The notes: generated by a model from the sequence alone, not told the origin. A stretch of 43,850 nt of DNA from Actinomadura madurae (GCF_900115095.1 NZ_FOVH01000033.1:1-43850); one strand, 5' to 3'; positions 16,896 through 26,277 are shown, counted from the first letter of the stretch. A program made the numbers and translations.

Positions 16896-18212
16896 GTGGA
16901 AGCGGGTGAGTTGCGGGGGATCTTGCGGGGGCGGGATTTTCGGCGGCTCTACGGCACGCGGCTCGCGTCGCAGTTCAGCGATGGCGTCTTCCAGGTGGCG
17001 CTGGCCGGGTACGTGTTCTTCTCGCCCGAGCGGCAGACGACGGCCACGAAGGCCGCGGCGGCGTTCGCGGTGACGTTGCTGCCGTACTCGGCTCTCGGGC
17101 CGTTCGCGGGCGTGTTCATCGACCGGTGGCAGCGGCGGCAGATCCTCGTGTGGACGCCTGTAGTGCGCGCTGTCTTGGTGCTTCTTGTCGCGGCCCTCGT
17201 CGCTGCGGGGCAGGACGGGCTGGGGTTCTTCCTCGGCGTTCTCGTCGTGCTGGGGGTCAACCGGTTCTTTCTCGCGGCGCTGTCCGCTGCGCTGCCGCAC
17301 GTGGTGCGGCGGGATCAGCTGGTGACGGCGAACGCGTTCACGGTGACGTCCGGGACGGTCATCGCGTTCGCCGGCGCGGGCGTCGGCTACCTGCTGCGGC
17401 GGCTGTTCGGGTCCGGGCACGACGGGACGGCGTCCATCCTCGTGGTCGCGGCGGCGTTGTTCCTGCTGGCGGGGGCGACGGCGACGACGCTGCCGAGGCG
17501 GCTCCTCGGTCCGCACCCGGCCGAGGACGCCCTGCCGGGGGCGCCGCGGGCGGAGCTGCCCCGGACCGTGGAGGCGCTCGGCGGCGTCCTGTACGGGCTG
17601 GCGGACGGGGCGCGGCACATCGCGCGGCGGCCCCAGGCGGCGCTGGCGCTCGGCGCGATCTCGTTCCACCGGTTCCTGTACGGCATCGTCCTGATCATGA
17701 CGCTGCTGCTGTGCCGGAACCACTTCGCCGACGACCCCGACCGAGGGCTGGAGACGTTCGCGCTGATGCTGGGCGTGTCCGGCGCCGGGTACTTCGCGGC
17801 GGCACTGATCACGCCGCCGGTGGTGCGGCGGATCAGCAAGCAGGCGTGGGTGGCGTGGCTGCTCGCCGGGGCGGCGCTGAGCCTGCTCCTTCTGGGGACG
17901 CCGTTCGCGGAACGTCCGTGGGCGGCGGGTGCCTTCCTGCTCGGCGTGGTGTCACAGGGCGTGAAGTTGTGCGTCGACACAACGTTGCAGGAGGGGATCG
18001 AGGACGCCTACCGGGGCCGGGTGTTCGCCGTCTACGACATGCTGTTCAACGCGACGTTCGCCGCGGCGGCCGCTGCCGCCGCCACCTGGCTGCCCCCGGA
18101 CGGCCGCGCCACCGTCACCCTCCTCGCGGTGATCGCCGCCTACGCCGCGGGCGCCGTCGCCTACCGGACGGCCGCGTCCCGCATGCGCCGGCCGGCCCAC
18201 GCCCTGCGCTGA
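16896..18212 (+). CDS. Major facilitator superfamily transporter
   Basis: A 438-residue, approximately 12-TM protein. The MFS loop motif appears as GPFAGVFIDRWQRRQILVW after TM2, and a second-half helix pair follows from about residue 250. The family is the MFS_3/EntS-like type, often efflux pumps or uncharacterised exporters. Substrate cannot be told from sequence. This gene is often seen near cca/bioA in actinobacteria. It is convergent with bioA: only 2 nt separate the two stop codons, and no hairpin fits between them. GTG start. Confidence 0.85.
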   Translation: MEAGELRGILRGRDFRRLYGTRLASQFSDGVFQVALAGYVFFSPERQTTATKAAAAFAVTLLPYSALGPFAGVFIDRWQRRQILVWTPVVRAVLVLLVAALVAAGQDGLGFFLGVLVVLGVNRFFLAALSAALPHVVRRDQLVTANAFTVTSGTVIAFAGAGVGYLLRRLFGSGHDGTASILVVAAALFLLAGATATTLPRRLLGPHPAEDALPGAPRAELPRTVEALGGVLYGLADGARHIARRPQAALALGAISFHRFLYGIVLIMTLLLCRNHFADDPDRGLETFALMLGVSGAGYFAAALITPPVVRRISKQAWVAWLLAGAALSLLLLGTPFAERPWAAGAFLLGVVSQGVKLCVDTTLQEGIEDAYRGRVFAVYDMLFNATFAAAAAAAATWLPPDGRATVTLLAVIAAYAAGAVAYRTAASRMRRPAHALR

Positions 18213-18214
18213 CC

Positions 18215-19504
18215 TCAGAGCGATTCGGCGATCGCGCGGAGCGCGGCGGCGATGTGCAGGACCTCGTCGTCGGTGCAGACGTAGGGCGGCATCGTGTAGA
18301 TCAGTTTGCCGAAGGGACGGAGCCAGACGCCGTGCGCCATGGCGGTCTCCTGGACGGACGCGACGTCCACCGGCTCCCGCGCCTCCACCACCCCGATCGC
18401 ACCGAGGATGCGGACGTCCGCCACCCCCGGGAACGCGGCGGCGCCGTCGAGTTCGCTGGTCAGGGTCGCCTCGATGGTGTCGACCTCGTCCCGCCAGTCG
18501 CGCGAGAGGAGGAGGTCGATGGACGCGGACGCGACGGCGGCGGCCAGCGGGTTGGCCATGTACGTGGGCCCGTGCATGAGGACGCCCGCCTCGCCGGACG
18601 TGATGCCGTGCGCCACCCGGTCGGTGCACAGCGTCGCCGCCATGGTCATGTATCCGCCGGTCAGGGCCTTGCCGAGGCACATGATGTCGGGGACGACCTC
18701 GGCGTGGTCGCAGCCCCACAGCTCCCCCGTCCGGCCGAACCCGGTGGCGATCTCGTCCAGGATCAACAGCAGGCCGTGCTCGTCGGCGATGTCGCGGAGG
18801 GCGCTCAGGTATTCGGGCGCGTAGAAGCGCATGCCGCCGGCGCCCTGGACGATCGGCTCGGCGATGATCCCGGCGAGCTCGCCCGCGTGCTCGGCCGCCA
18901 GCCGGGACAGCTCGTCCAGGTACGCCGCGTCGGGGTCGGCCGAGTACCCGAGCGGGGGCTGCGGCGCGAACACGTGCTTGTCGAGGATGTCACTGAACAG
19001 GTGGTGCATCCCGTTCACCGGGTCGCAGACGGCCATGTCGCCGAACGTGTCGCCGTGGTACCCGCCCCGGACGGTGAGGAGCCTGCGACGCTCCGGACGC
19101 CCCTGCGACCGCCAGTACTGCAGCGCCATCTTGATCGCGACCTCGACGGCCACCGAGCCGGAGTCGGCGAAGAACACCTTGGTCAGCGGCTCCGGGGTGA
19201 TCTCCAGGAGTTGCTCGGCGAGCCGGACGGCCGGCGGATGCGTGAGCCCGCCGAACATCACGTGCGCCATCTTGCCGAGCTGCCCGGTGACGGCGGCGTT
19301 CAGCTTCGGGTGGTTGTAGCCGTGCACGGCCGCCCACCAGGACGACATGCCGTCGATCAGCTCGGTCCCGTCCGCGAGGGTGAGCCGCACCCCGTCCGCC
19401 GAGACGACGGGCAGGGCGGGCACCGGCGCGGGCATCGGGGCGTACGGATGCCAGATGTGCTCGCGGTCGAACTCCGCGATCCGCTCGGCCTCGCGGGGGC
19501 TCAT
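18215..19504 (-). CDS. bioA: Adenosylmethionine-8-amino-7-oxononanoate aminotransferase
   Basis: A 429-residue class III PLP aminotransferase of biotin synthesis, transferring an amino group from S-adenosylmethionine to KAPA to give DAPA. Signatures are HIWHPYAPM at the N-terminus, GMSSWWAAVHGYNHP, GGYHGDTFGDMAVCDP, ILDEIATGFGRTG and the PLP lysine in CLGKALTGGYM. ATG 19504 gives a normal N-terminus. A GTG at 19528 overlaps the cca stop (GTGA) and could be used by translational coupling. No other bio genes lie here, so biotin synthesis is completed elsewhere. It is probably co-transcribed with cca. Confidence 0.9.
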   Translation of the reverse strand: MSPREAERIAEFDREHIWHPYAPMPAPVPALPVVSADGVRLTLADGTELIDGMSSWWAAVHGYNHPKLNAAVTGQLGKMAHVMFGGLTHPPAVRLAEQLLEITPEPLTKVFFADSGSVAVEVAIKMALQYWRSQGRPERRRLLTVRGGYHGDTFGDMAVCDPVNGMHHLFSDILDKHVFAPQPPLGYSADPDAAYLDELSRLAAEHAGELAGIIAEPIVQGAGGMRFYAPEYLSALRDIADEHGLLLILDEIATGFGRTGELWGCDHAEVVPDIMCLGKALTGGYMTMAATLCTDRVAHGITSGEAGVLMHGPTYMANPLAAAVASASIDLLLSRDWRDEVDTIEATLTSELDGAAAFPGVADVRILGAIGVVEAREPVDVASVQETAMAHGVWLRPFGKLIYTMPPYVCTDDEVLHIAAALRAIAESL

Positions 19505-19524
19505 CCGCCCCAGCTGCAGCGGGA

Positions 19525-20985
19525 TCACGCGTCGCCGCCGGTGGTGATGCCCTCCTCGGCGGCCCAGGCGCGCAGGGCGTCGGCGGCGGCGTCCTTGCCG
19601 ATGAGGCCGCGGTCGAGGCGGAGGTCGAGGAGGAAGCGGTAGGCGCGCCCGACGAGCGGGCCGGGGGTGATGCCGAGGATCTCCTGGATCTCGTTGCCGT
19701 CGATCTCCGGGCGGATCGCGGCCAGCTCCTCTTCCTGCGCCAGGCGCTCGATCCGCGCCTCCAGGTCGTCGTAGGTGCGGCGCAGCCGGTCGGCCTTGCG
19801 CTTGTTGCGCGTGGTGCAATCGGCGCGCGTCAGCTTGTGCAGGCGGCTGAGCAGCGGCCCGGCGTCGCGGACGTAGCGGCGGACGGCCGAGTCCGTCCAC
19901 TCGCCGGTGCCGTAGCCGTGGAACCGCAGGTGCAGCTCGACGAGGCGGGACACGTCGTTGATGACGTCCTTCGGGTAGCGCAGCGCGGTGAGCCGCTTGC
20001 GGGCCATCTTCGCGCCGACGACCTCGTGGTGGTGGAACGACACCCGGCCGCCCGGCTCGAACCGGCGGGTCTTCGGCTTGCCGATGTCGTGCAGCAGCGC
20101 CGCCAGCCGCAGGATGAGGTCGGGGCCGTCCTCCTCCTGGGCGATCGCCTGCTCCAGGACGATCAGCGAGTGCTCGTAGACGTCCTTGTGCCGGTGGTGC
20201 TCGTCGATCTCCAGGCGCAGCTTCGGCAGCTCGGGCAGGACGTGCGCGGCGAGGCCGCTGTCGACGAGCAGCGCCAGGCCCTGCCGCGGGTACTCCCCGC
20301 ACAGCAGCTTGGACAGCTCGTCCCGGACCCGCTCGGCCGACACGATCTCGATGCGGCCGGCCATGTCCTTCATCGCGCGGACGACGTCCGGGGCGACGGT
20401 GAAGCCCAGCTGCGAGGCGAACCGGGCGCCGCGCATCATCCGCAGCGGGTCGTCGCTGAAGGAGTCCTCGGGGAGGCCCGGCGTCCGCAGCACCTTGCGC
20501 CGCAGGTCGGTGAGGCCGCCGAACGGGTCGGTGAACTCGCGCCCGGGGAGCCGCGCCGCCATCGCGTTCACGGCGAAGTCGCGGCGGCGCAGGTCCTCCA
20601 CGAGGGACGTCCCGTACGAGACCTCCGGCTTGCGGGACTTCGGGTCGTAGGACTCGCTGCGGTAGGTGGTGATCTCCAGCTCGACGCCGTCCTTGCGGAG
20701 GCCGATGGTGCCGAAGTCGATGCCGATCGTCCAGTGCGCGTCCGCCCAGCCGCGGATGATCTCCAGGGTGCGCTCGGGCGGCGCGTCGGTGGTCAGGTCG
20801 ACGTCCTTGGTGGGACGGCCCAGCAGCGCGTCCCGGACGGGCCCGCCGACCAGTGCCAGCTCGTGACCGGCCGCGGCGAACCGGGCGCCGAGGTCGTCGG
20901 CCACGGGCGCGATCCCGCGCAGCAGCTCGGCGATCGCGGTGCGGCGCGAGGACTCTGGGGTCACGTTCTGGTCAGGCACGGCCAT
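19525..20985 (-). CDS. cca: CCA tRNA nucleotidyltransferase
   Basis: A 486-residue enzyme that adds or repairs the 3'-CCA of tRNA. The nucleotidyltransferase head has GGPVRDALLGRPTKDVDLTT (about residues 45-64, with the catalytic DxD), then RRRDFAVNAMA. The RNA-binding part follows with FSDDPLRMMRGARFA. An HD domain has LLHDIGKP and FHHHEVVG, as in actinobacterial PcnA. The AUG at 20985 follows AAGGAAA. The frame is open a further 70 codons upstream but without homology. Position and strand match the pcnA of the conserved oriC-flank block. Confidence 0.93.
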   Translation of the reverse strand: MAVPDQNVTPESSRRTAIAELLRGIAPVADDLGARFAAAGHELALVGGPVRDALLGRPTKDVDLTTDAPPERTLEIIRGWADAHWTIGIDFGTIGLRKDGVELEITTYRSESYDPKSRKPEVSYGTSLVEDLRRRDFAVNAMAARLPGREFTDPFGGLTDLRRKVLRTPGLPEDSFSDDPLRMMRGARFASQLGFTVAPDVVRAMKDMAGRIEIVSAERVRDELSKLLCGEYPRQGLALLVDSGLAAHVLPELPKLRLEIDEHHRHKDVYEHSLIVLEQAIAQEEDGPDLILRLAALLHDIGKPKTRRFEPGGRVSFHHHEVVGAKMARKRLTALRYPKDVINDVSRLVELHLRFHGYGTGEWTDSAVRRYVRDAGPLLSRLHKLTRADCTTRNKRKADRLRRTYDDLEARIERLAQEEELAAIRPEIDGNEIQEILGITPGPLVGRAYRFLLDLRLDRGLIGKDAAADALRAWAAEEGITTGGDA

Positions 20986-21365
20986 CGAGCGTATTTCCTT
21001 GGTTGACGGGCTGACAAAGGACTTTCTGGCGATCCACGGGGGTTCGGGCGGGAGTACTTTCGGGGGCCGAAGGAGGACGTGGCCCTTCCCATGCCGCGAT
21101 CCCCGGGTTACGTTGCGGACACCCCGATGACGCCTGCGCGACCCGGAGAGCCCCCCGCACGACAACGGTAGCGGGATCCGAAAGGCCACGGTCCGCCGCA
21201 CCTGCGGATGAGGCGCATCGTGAGGGTTTTACGTGATGTATGACGCGGGTTAGATCGGTCGTTTCGGGTATGTGGGGATTTCCCCCGCAGAGTGCGAAGC
21301 ACGGGGACACAGCGAACCACGTTCCGGGTGTGAGCGGGGAGACCCCCCGCGGGATGGAGCCGAAC
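20986..21365. promoter_or_regulatory. Divergent promoter region of cca and the YbaK-like gene
   Basis: This 380-bp gap must hold two divergent promoters. Toward the plus strand, TTAGAT (around 21250) is a possible -10. A small palindrome GGGGATTTCCCC follows near 21277. No RNA gene or recognisable operator was seen. Confidence 0.3.
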
Positions 21366-21899
21366 ATGAAGGACGCTCTCGTCATCCACCGCGCGCTGCT
21401 CGAATGGGAGGCCGTGCACGAGATCGTGCGGCTGCCCGTCGCGATGGGGAACGCGGACGAACTGCCGAAGGCGCTCGGCCTCCCGGCGGACCGGTGCCTG
21501 GTGACGCGCGTCTACTCCTGCGAGGACGCCCGCGGCCGGCCCTTCCTGACCGGCGTGCTCGTCCCGGCCGGGCGGCGGCCCTCCGCGGAGGCCGTGCGGC
21601 TCGCCGCCGGCGCCCGCACCGTCCGCCCCGCGCGCGCCGACGTCGTCAACGCCGTCACCGAGTACGCGGCGGGCCTCGTCTGCCCGCTGCTCCTGCCGGA
21701 CTCGGTGACCCTGCTGATCGACCACCGCCTCACCGACCGGCTGCCCGCCGACGACGTCGTCTACACCGCGACGGGCGAGGCGTCCACCGCGCTCGGCATC
21801 CGGGCCGGCACCCTGTTCGCGCTCTGCCACGCCAAGCCCGCCGACCTCCTCTCCCCGCCGCCCGCCCGCGCCCCGAACCTCGACCGCGCGGCCACCTGA
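21366..21899 (+). CDS. YbaK/EbsC-family (aminoacyl-tRNA deacylase-like) protein
   Basis: A 177-residue YbaK-like domain. Family members clear mischarged tRNAs (for example Cys-tRNA-Pro). Recognisable parts are LPKALGLPADRCLVTRVYSC, RPARADVVNAVTEY and GEASTALGIRAGTLFAL. The lysine normally found in the strand equivalent to VVKTL is absent (here CLVTRVY), so deacylase activity is doubtful. ATG 21366 has GGAG 9 nt upstream; ATG 21354 is an alternative. It occupies the slot between cca and the DUF6049 gene where mycobacteria and streptomycetes usually have a NUDIX hydrolase. Confidence 0.7.
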   Translation: MKDALVIHRALLEWEAVHEIVRLPVAMGNADELPKALGLPADRCLVTRVYSCEDARGRPFLTGVLVPAGRRPSAEAVRLAAGARTVRPARADVVNAVTEYAAGLVCPLLLPDSVTLLIDHRLTDRLPADDVVYTATGEASTALGIRAGTLFALCHAKPADLLSPPPARAPNLDRAAT

Positions 21900-21948
21900 G
21901 CCTTCCCGGGAACCGGTGCGCGGGGCCCGGCGCGCGGGGCACTGCATC

Positions 21949-21954
21949 TAGACT
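21949..21954 (+). promoter_or_regulatory. -10 element of a leaderless promoter before the DUF6049 gene
   Basis: TAGACT ends 7 nt before GTG 21962, the start of a 25-codon ORF. It is probably the promoter of the DUF6049-murJ-pseudokinase transcript. Confidence 0.45.
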
Positions 21955-21961
21955 CGACGCC

Positions 21962-22039
21962 GTGGTGCGGGAAATCCATGCCCGCCGTCCCGAAGCCGCC
22001 TGCACGGTGCCGGACGGCCCCCGGGCGGACGCGGAGTGA
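21962..22039 (+). CDS. Short leader-like ORF (25 codons)
   Basis: GTG 21962 opens a 25-residue ORF (start VVREIHARR, end GPRADAE) that ends 13 nt before the DUF6049 GTG. It is placed exactly for leaderless initiation. It may be a leader peptide, or the last trace of the NUDIX gene that usually sits here. No homology can be claimed. Confidence 0.25.
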   Translation: MVREIHARRPEAACTVPDGPRADAE

Positions 22040-22052
22040 GAGCGGGCGCGGC

Positions 22053-24545
22053 GTGAGGACGGTCCAACGCGTGGCGGCGCTGGCCGCGCTGCTGCCCTGT
22101 CTCGCGATGGCGGCTCCCGCCGCCCTGGCGCCCCCGGCCGGTGCCCGGCCGCCGACCCGGGCGCAGGCGCTCGCCCGCGCGCAGGTGGCGCTGGCGCTGA
22201 CGAAGGTCACCCCCAAGACCGTCGGCGAGAACTCCAAGATCGAGATCTCCGGGGTGGCCAAGAACCGCACCGACGGCCAGCTGCCCGGCCTCACCCTGCG
22301 GCTGCGGTACAGCGCGCAGCCCGTCACCAGCCGCATCCAGCTCGACCAGATCGCGAAGGGCCAGCCGAGCGCGCTCCCCAACGTCGGCCCGCAGCAGCCG
22401 CTCGCGGAGGCGGCCGGGCCCGGCGTGAAGCAGAACTGGACGTTCCGCACCAGCGCCAGGCAGCTCGGGCTGCGCGCGCCCGCCGGCACCCCCGGCGTCT
22501 ACCCGGTGGGCGTCGAGGTGCTGAACTCCGCCCAGCAGGTGGTCGGCGGCCTGACGACCTTCCTGACCCTCATGCCGAAGCAGCGCCGCTTCAAGCCGGT
22601 GGCGGTCGGCTGGATCGTGCCGCTCATCGACCGGATGCACCGCACCAACGACCAGACCTTCATCGACGACCGGCTCACCACGGACCTGTCGCCCGGCGGC
22701 CGGCTCCGCCGGCTCGTCGACGCCGCGGCCGGCACCAACACCCCTCTCACCTGGGCGATCGACCCCGCGCTGCTGGACGACGTGCAGCGGATGGCGGCCG
22801 GCGACTACTACGTCCGGGCGCCCGGCGCGAAGAAGGCCACGCGCAAGGAGAAGAGCCGGGTCGCGGCGGAATGGCTGACGTCCCTGAAGAACGCCTCCAA
22901 GGGCGACCCCTACTTCGTCCTCCCGTACGGCGACCCCGACGTCACCGCCCTCGTCCGCCGCAAGACGACCCGCGACATCGGCACCGCGTTCGACCAGCGC
23001 AACACCGGCGTGGTGGCGCAGATCCTCGGCCGGGCGCCCGACGCGCACGTCGCCTGGCCGGCCGCCGGCGCCGGCGGGCCCGGCACGCTCGACCAGCTCG
23101 CCAAGTACGCGCTGAAGGACGGCGGGACGTTCCTGATGAACAGCTCGCAGTTCCAGAACCCGGCGAACGGCGCGCAGCCGAACGCGGCCAGCGCGCTCCA
23201 GACCCACCTGGGCGTCAAGAAGACGCTCATCTTCGACCAGACGATGAACCAGATCGTCAGCGACGGGGCGAGGTCGGCGTCCGGGGCCCTGCTCAGCGAG
23301 CAGCGCTTCCTCGCCGAGACGGCGGTGATCGCGGGGGAGGCGCCGAACGCCCAGCGCACCGTCGTCGTCGCCCCCGACCGGTACTGGAACCCCGCCGACG
23401 GCCTCGCGAAGAGCCTGCTGAGCTACACCAAGGGCGCCGCCTGGCTGCGCGAGGTGCCGCTGCGGAAGATCGAGTCGACCGCGCCGCAGCAACGCGTCTT
23501 CAACGGCTACCCCGACCCCTACCAGCGCTACGAGCTCGGCGACGCCCACCTCGACCACACCCAGGCGATCGCGGAGCGGGCGGCGGCGTTCCGGGCCGTG
23601 ATGACCGGCCCGGTCAAGATCTCCTACGAGCGGGCCGTGCTGCGCATGGAGTCGGTGGCATGGAGGTCCTCCCCGGGACGCGCCAAGCGGGCGCGCAACG
23701 AGCTGGAGAACGAGCTCAAGTGGGACATGCGCAAGGTCCGCGTCGTCACCACCAAGAACAAACGCGTGCTGATGGGCGGCAGCTCCGGCCGGCTGCCGGT
23801 CCTCGTCGAGAACACGCTGCAGGACCAGGCGGTGGCGGTCAGGCTCGTCGTGACCTCGGAGAACACCGCGAAGCTCCGGCTCGGCGGGCTGGACCCCGAC
23901 GACGCGCTGATCGAGCTCCGGCCGGGCGAGCGCGCCCAGCGATGGATCCCGGCGCAGGCGGCCGGCAACGGCAACTTCAAGGTCAACCTGGAGCTGCAGA
24001 TCCCGGAGTCGCGCGGGCGGACGTACGGCAGCGGCGAGAGCATCGCCGTCACCGTCACCGGCTACGGGCGTATCGCCCTGCTCATCACGGGCGGCGGACT
24101 TGCCGTACTCTTCGTGGGCGTCGGAGTGCGGGCCATCAGAGCGAGGCGCCGCCGGAAAGCGGAGGCAGCCGGTGACGGACCGACCGGAATGGGATCGGCA
24201 GGGCCAGGGGAACCAGGGGACGGGTTCCCCGGTTCCGGGCTCTCAGGGGCCGGGATACCCGCCGCCGAATTCCCCGGGGTATCCGGGTCAGGGCCATCCC
24301 CAGAGGCCCCGCCCTCCCCAGGGCCCTCCCCAGGGCCCCCCGCAGGGCCCGCCGCAGGGCCCCCCGCCCCAGGGACCTCCTCCCCAGGGTCCCCCGCCGC
24401 CCCGCCCGCCGGACCGGGGACGCCCGGCCCAGCCGCACCCGGGCCCGCCGTACCAGAGCCCCCGGCCTCCGCAGGGATACCCGAGCCCGCCGCCGACGGG
24501 CAGGCCGCCCGGCGCGGCGAGCACCGCCGCCGAGACGGCGATTGA
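22053..24545 (+). CDS. DUF6049-family membrane-anchored extracellular protein
   Basis: An 830-residue protein with a signal peptide (about residues 1-28, VQRVAALAALLPCLAMAA), a large exported region, and one TM helix at about 673-693 (IALLITGGGLAVLFVGVGV) followed by a RARRRRK stop-transfer. It is the counterpart of the conserved gene upstream of murJ in Mycobacterium (Rv3909) and Streptomyces. Function is unknown but linked by position to cell-wall export. After residue 706 the frame continues for 124 residues of Pro/Gly/Ala filler that overlaps the murJ start by 374 nt. That tail uses rare codons (ATA, GTA, CCA, TCA), unlike the rest. The GTG start at 22053 has only a weak ribosome site. 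Confidence 0.8.
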   Translation: MRTVQRVAALAALLPCLAMAAPAALAPPAGARPPTRAQALARAQVALALTKVTPKTVGENSKIEISGVAKNRTDGQLPGLTLRLRYSAQPVTSRIQLDQIAKGQPSALPNVGPQQPLAEAAGPGVKQNWTFRTSARQLGLRAPAGTPGVYPVGVEVLNSAQQVVGGLTTFLTLMPKQRRFKPVAVGWIVPLIDRMHRTNDQTFIDDRLTTDLSPGGRLRRLVDAAAGTNTPLTWAIDPALLDDVQRMAAGDYYVRAPGAKKATRKEKSRVAAEWLTSLKNASKGDPYFVLPYGDPDVTALVRRKTTRDIGTAFDQRNTGVVAQILGRAPDAHVAWPAAGAGGPGTLDQLAKYALKDGGTFLMNSSQFQNPANGAQPNAASALQTHLGVKKTLIFDQTMNQIVSDGARSASGALLSEQRFLAETAVIAGEAPNAQRTVVVAPDRYWNPADGLAKSLLSYTKGAAWLREVPLRKIESTAPQQRVFNGYPDPYQRYELGDAHLDHTQAIAERAAAFRAVMTGPVKISYERAVLRMESVAWRSSPGRAKRARNELENELKWDMRKVRVVTTKNKRVLMGGSSGRLPVLVENTLQDQAVAVRLVVTSENTAKLRLGGLDPDDALIELRPGERAQRWIPAQAAGNGNFKVNLELQIPESRGRTYGSGESIAVTVTGYGRIALLITGGGLAVLFVGVGVRAIRARRRRKAEAAGDGPTGMGSAGPGEPGDGFPGSGLSGAGIPAAEFPGVSGSGPSPEAPPSPGPSPGPPAGPAAGPPAPGTSSPGSPAAPPAGPGTPGPAAPGPAVPEPPASAGIPEPAADGQAARRGEHRRRDGD

Positions 24546-26277
24546 CCTGCCCCTCCCCGGAGGCGGCTCCCCCGTCGCCGACACCACGATCGTGGACACG
24601 CCGGGCCCCGGCGGCTCAGGTGACTCCGGCGGTTCCGGGAAGGGCGCGTCCGGCATCCTGCGGTCCGGCGCGATCATGGCGGTGGGCACCCTCGCGTCCC
24701 GCGTCACCGGCTTCCTGCGCACCGCCGTCATCGTCGCGGCGCTCGGCACCGGGCTGCTCGCCAACGCCTACAACACCGCCAACACGATCCCCAACCAGAT
24801 CTACGACCTGCTGCTCGGCGGCATCCTGACCAGCGTCATCGTCCCGCTGCTGGTCCGGGCGAAGCAGCGCGACCAGGCCTACGGCGAGCAGTACGAGCAG
24901 CGCGTGTTCACCCTCGCGGTGATCGGCCTCGGCGCCCTCACCGTCGTGTCGGTGCTGCTCGCGCCGCTGTTCATCAGCGTCCTGGCGGGCAGCTACACCG
25001 GCGACCAGCGCGAGGTCGCCATCCTGTTCGCCCAGTTCTTCCTGCCGCAGCTGTTCTTCTACGGCGTCGGCGCGTTCGCCGGCGCGATCCTCAACACGCG
25101 CGGCAGCTTCGGCGCGCCGATGTGGGCGCCGGTCCTGAACAACATCGTCGTGATCGCCATCGGCGGCGCGTTCCTCGCGATCACCACCGGCCGCGTCGAC
25201 CCGTCCTCGATCTCCGACGGGCAGATGCTGCTGCTGTCGGTCGGCACCACCGGCGGGATCGTCCTGCAGACGGTCGCGCTGTGGCCGTCGCTGCGCCGCG
25301 TCGGGTTCCGGTGGCGGCCCCGGCTGGACTTCCGCCGCGGCGAGATCGGCGAGGTCGGCAAGATGGCCGGCTGGACGCTGCTGTACGTCGTCGCCACCCA
25401 GGCCGCGCTCGCCGTCGTCACCGCGCTCGCGAACCGGGCCGGGAACCTCGCCGTCGACGAGGGCCTCGGCGAGGGCTACGGCTACACCCCCTACTTCAAC
25501 GCCTACCAGCTCTTCCAGCTCCCCTACGCGATCGTCGGGGTGTCGGTGATCACCGCGCTGCTGCCGCGGATGAGCCGGTTCGCCGCCGAGGGCAAGACCG
25601 CCGACGTCCGCGCCGCGTTCTCCAGCGGCCTGCGGCTCTCCTCGGTGATCATCATGCCCGCGGCGGCGCTGATGCTGGTGCTCGGCCCGGAGATCACCAC
25701 GGTGCTGTTCGCGCACGGCAACACCTCGTCCGACGACGCCCTGGTGATCGCGCGGGTCATGCAGATGTTCGCGATCGCGCTCGTGCCGTTCTCCATCTAC
25801 CAGCTGATGCTGCGGGTCTTCTACGCCCACGGCGACACCCGCACGCCCGCCCTCGTCGGCCTCGTCGTCACCACGTCCAACATCGTCATGGCGTTCACCG
25901 CCTACAACGTCCTCGACGTCAAGTGGATCGTGGTCGGCATCGCCGGCGGGTTCGCGATCACCAACCTGGTCGGGACGATCACCTGCTGGCTGGTGCTGCG
26001 GCGCAAACTCGGCGGCATCGACGGCCGCCGCATCGTCGGCGGCCACCTCAAGCTCCTCGTCGCGATCTGGCCGCTCGTCGGGTTCGCCTACGCCGCCCAC
26101 ACCGTCGCAGACGCCCTCGCCGGCACCGACACGCTGCTGCCGGCACTCGCCACCCTCGTCGCCGGATCCGTGGGCGGCGGGCTGCTCTACGTGTTCTTCG
26201 CCAAGCTGATGCGGGTCGAGGAGATCCAGACCACGCTCGCCACGTTCGCGCGGCGCCTGCCGGGTCGGGCAAAGTAA
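24172..26277 (+). CDS. murJ: Lipid II flippase MurJ (MviN)
   Basis: A 701-residue flippase that moves lipid II across the membrane for peptidoglycan synthesis. The GTG start has a strong GGAGGCAGCC site. Residues 1 to about 155 are a cytoplasmic Pro/Gln/Gly-rich tail with PQG repeats. From about 160 the MurJ core begins: GTLASRVTGFLRTAVIVAALG, shown here in part, then about 14 TM helices including PNQIYDLLLGGILTSVIVPL and FYAHGDTRTPALVG. Unlike the mycobacterial protein, the pseudokinase is not fused but follows as the next gene. The 5' 374 nt lie inside the DUF6049 frame. Confidence 0.93.
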   Translation: MTDRPEWDRQGQGNQGTGSPVPGSQGPGYPPPNSPGYPGQGHPQRPRPPQGPPQGPPQGPPQGPPPQGPPPQGPPPPRPPDRGRPAQPHPGPPYQSPRPPQGYPSPPPTGRPPGAASTAAETAIDLPLPGGGSPVADTTIVDTPGPGGSGDSGGSGKGASGILRSGAIMAVGTLASRVTGFLRTAVIVAALGTGLLANAYNTANTIPNQIYDLLLGGILTSVIVPLLVRAKQRDQAYGEQYEQRVFTLAVIGLGALTVVSVLLAPLFISVLAGSYTGDQREVAILFAQFFLPQLFFYGVGAFAGAILNTRGSFGAPMWAPVLNNIVVIAIGGAFLAITTGRVDPSSISDGQMLLLSVGTTGGIVLQTVALWPSLRRVGFRWRPRLDFRRGEIGEVGKMAGWTLLYVVATQAALAVVTALANRAGNLAVDEGLGEGYGYTPYFNAYQLFQLPYAIVGVSVITALLPRMSRFAAEGKTADVRAAFSSGLRLSSVIIMPAAALMLVLGPEITTVLFAHGNTSSDDALVIARVMQMFAIALVPFSIYQLMLRVFYAHGDTRTPALVGLVVTTSNIVMAFTAYNVLDVKWIVVGIAGGFAITNLVGTITCWLVLRRKLGGIDGRRIVGGHLKLLVAIWPLVGFAYAAHTVADALAGTDTLLPALATLVAGSVGGGLLYVFFAKLMRVEEIQTTLATFARRLPGRAK

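Noticed and set aside
14994..17723. 909-codon minus-strand open frame
   Set aside because: Antisense to the binding protein and MFS genes, no recognisable motif.
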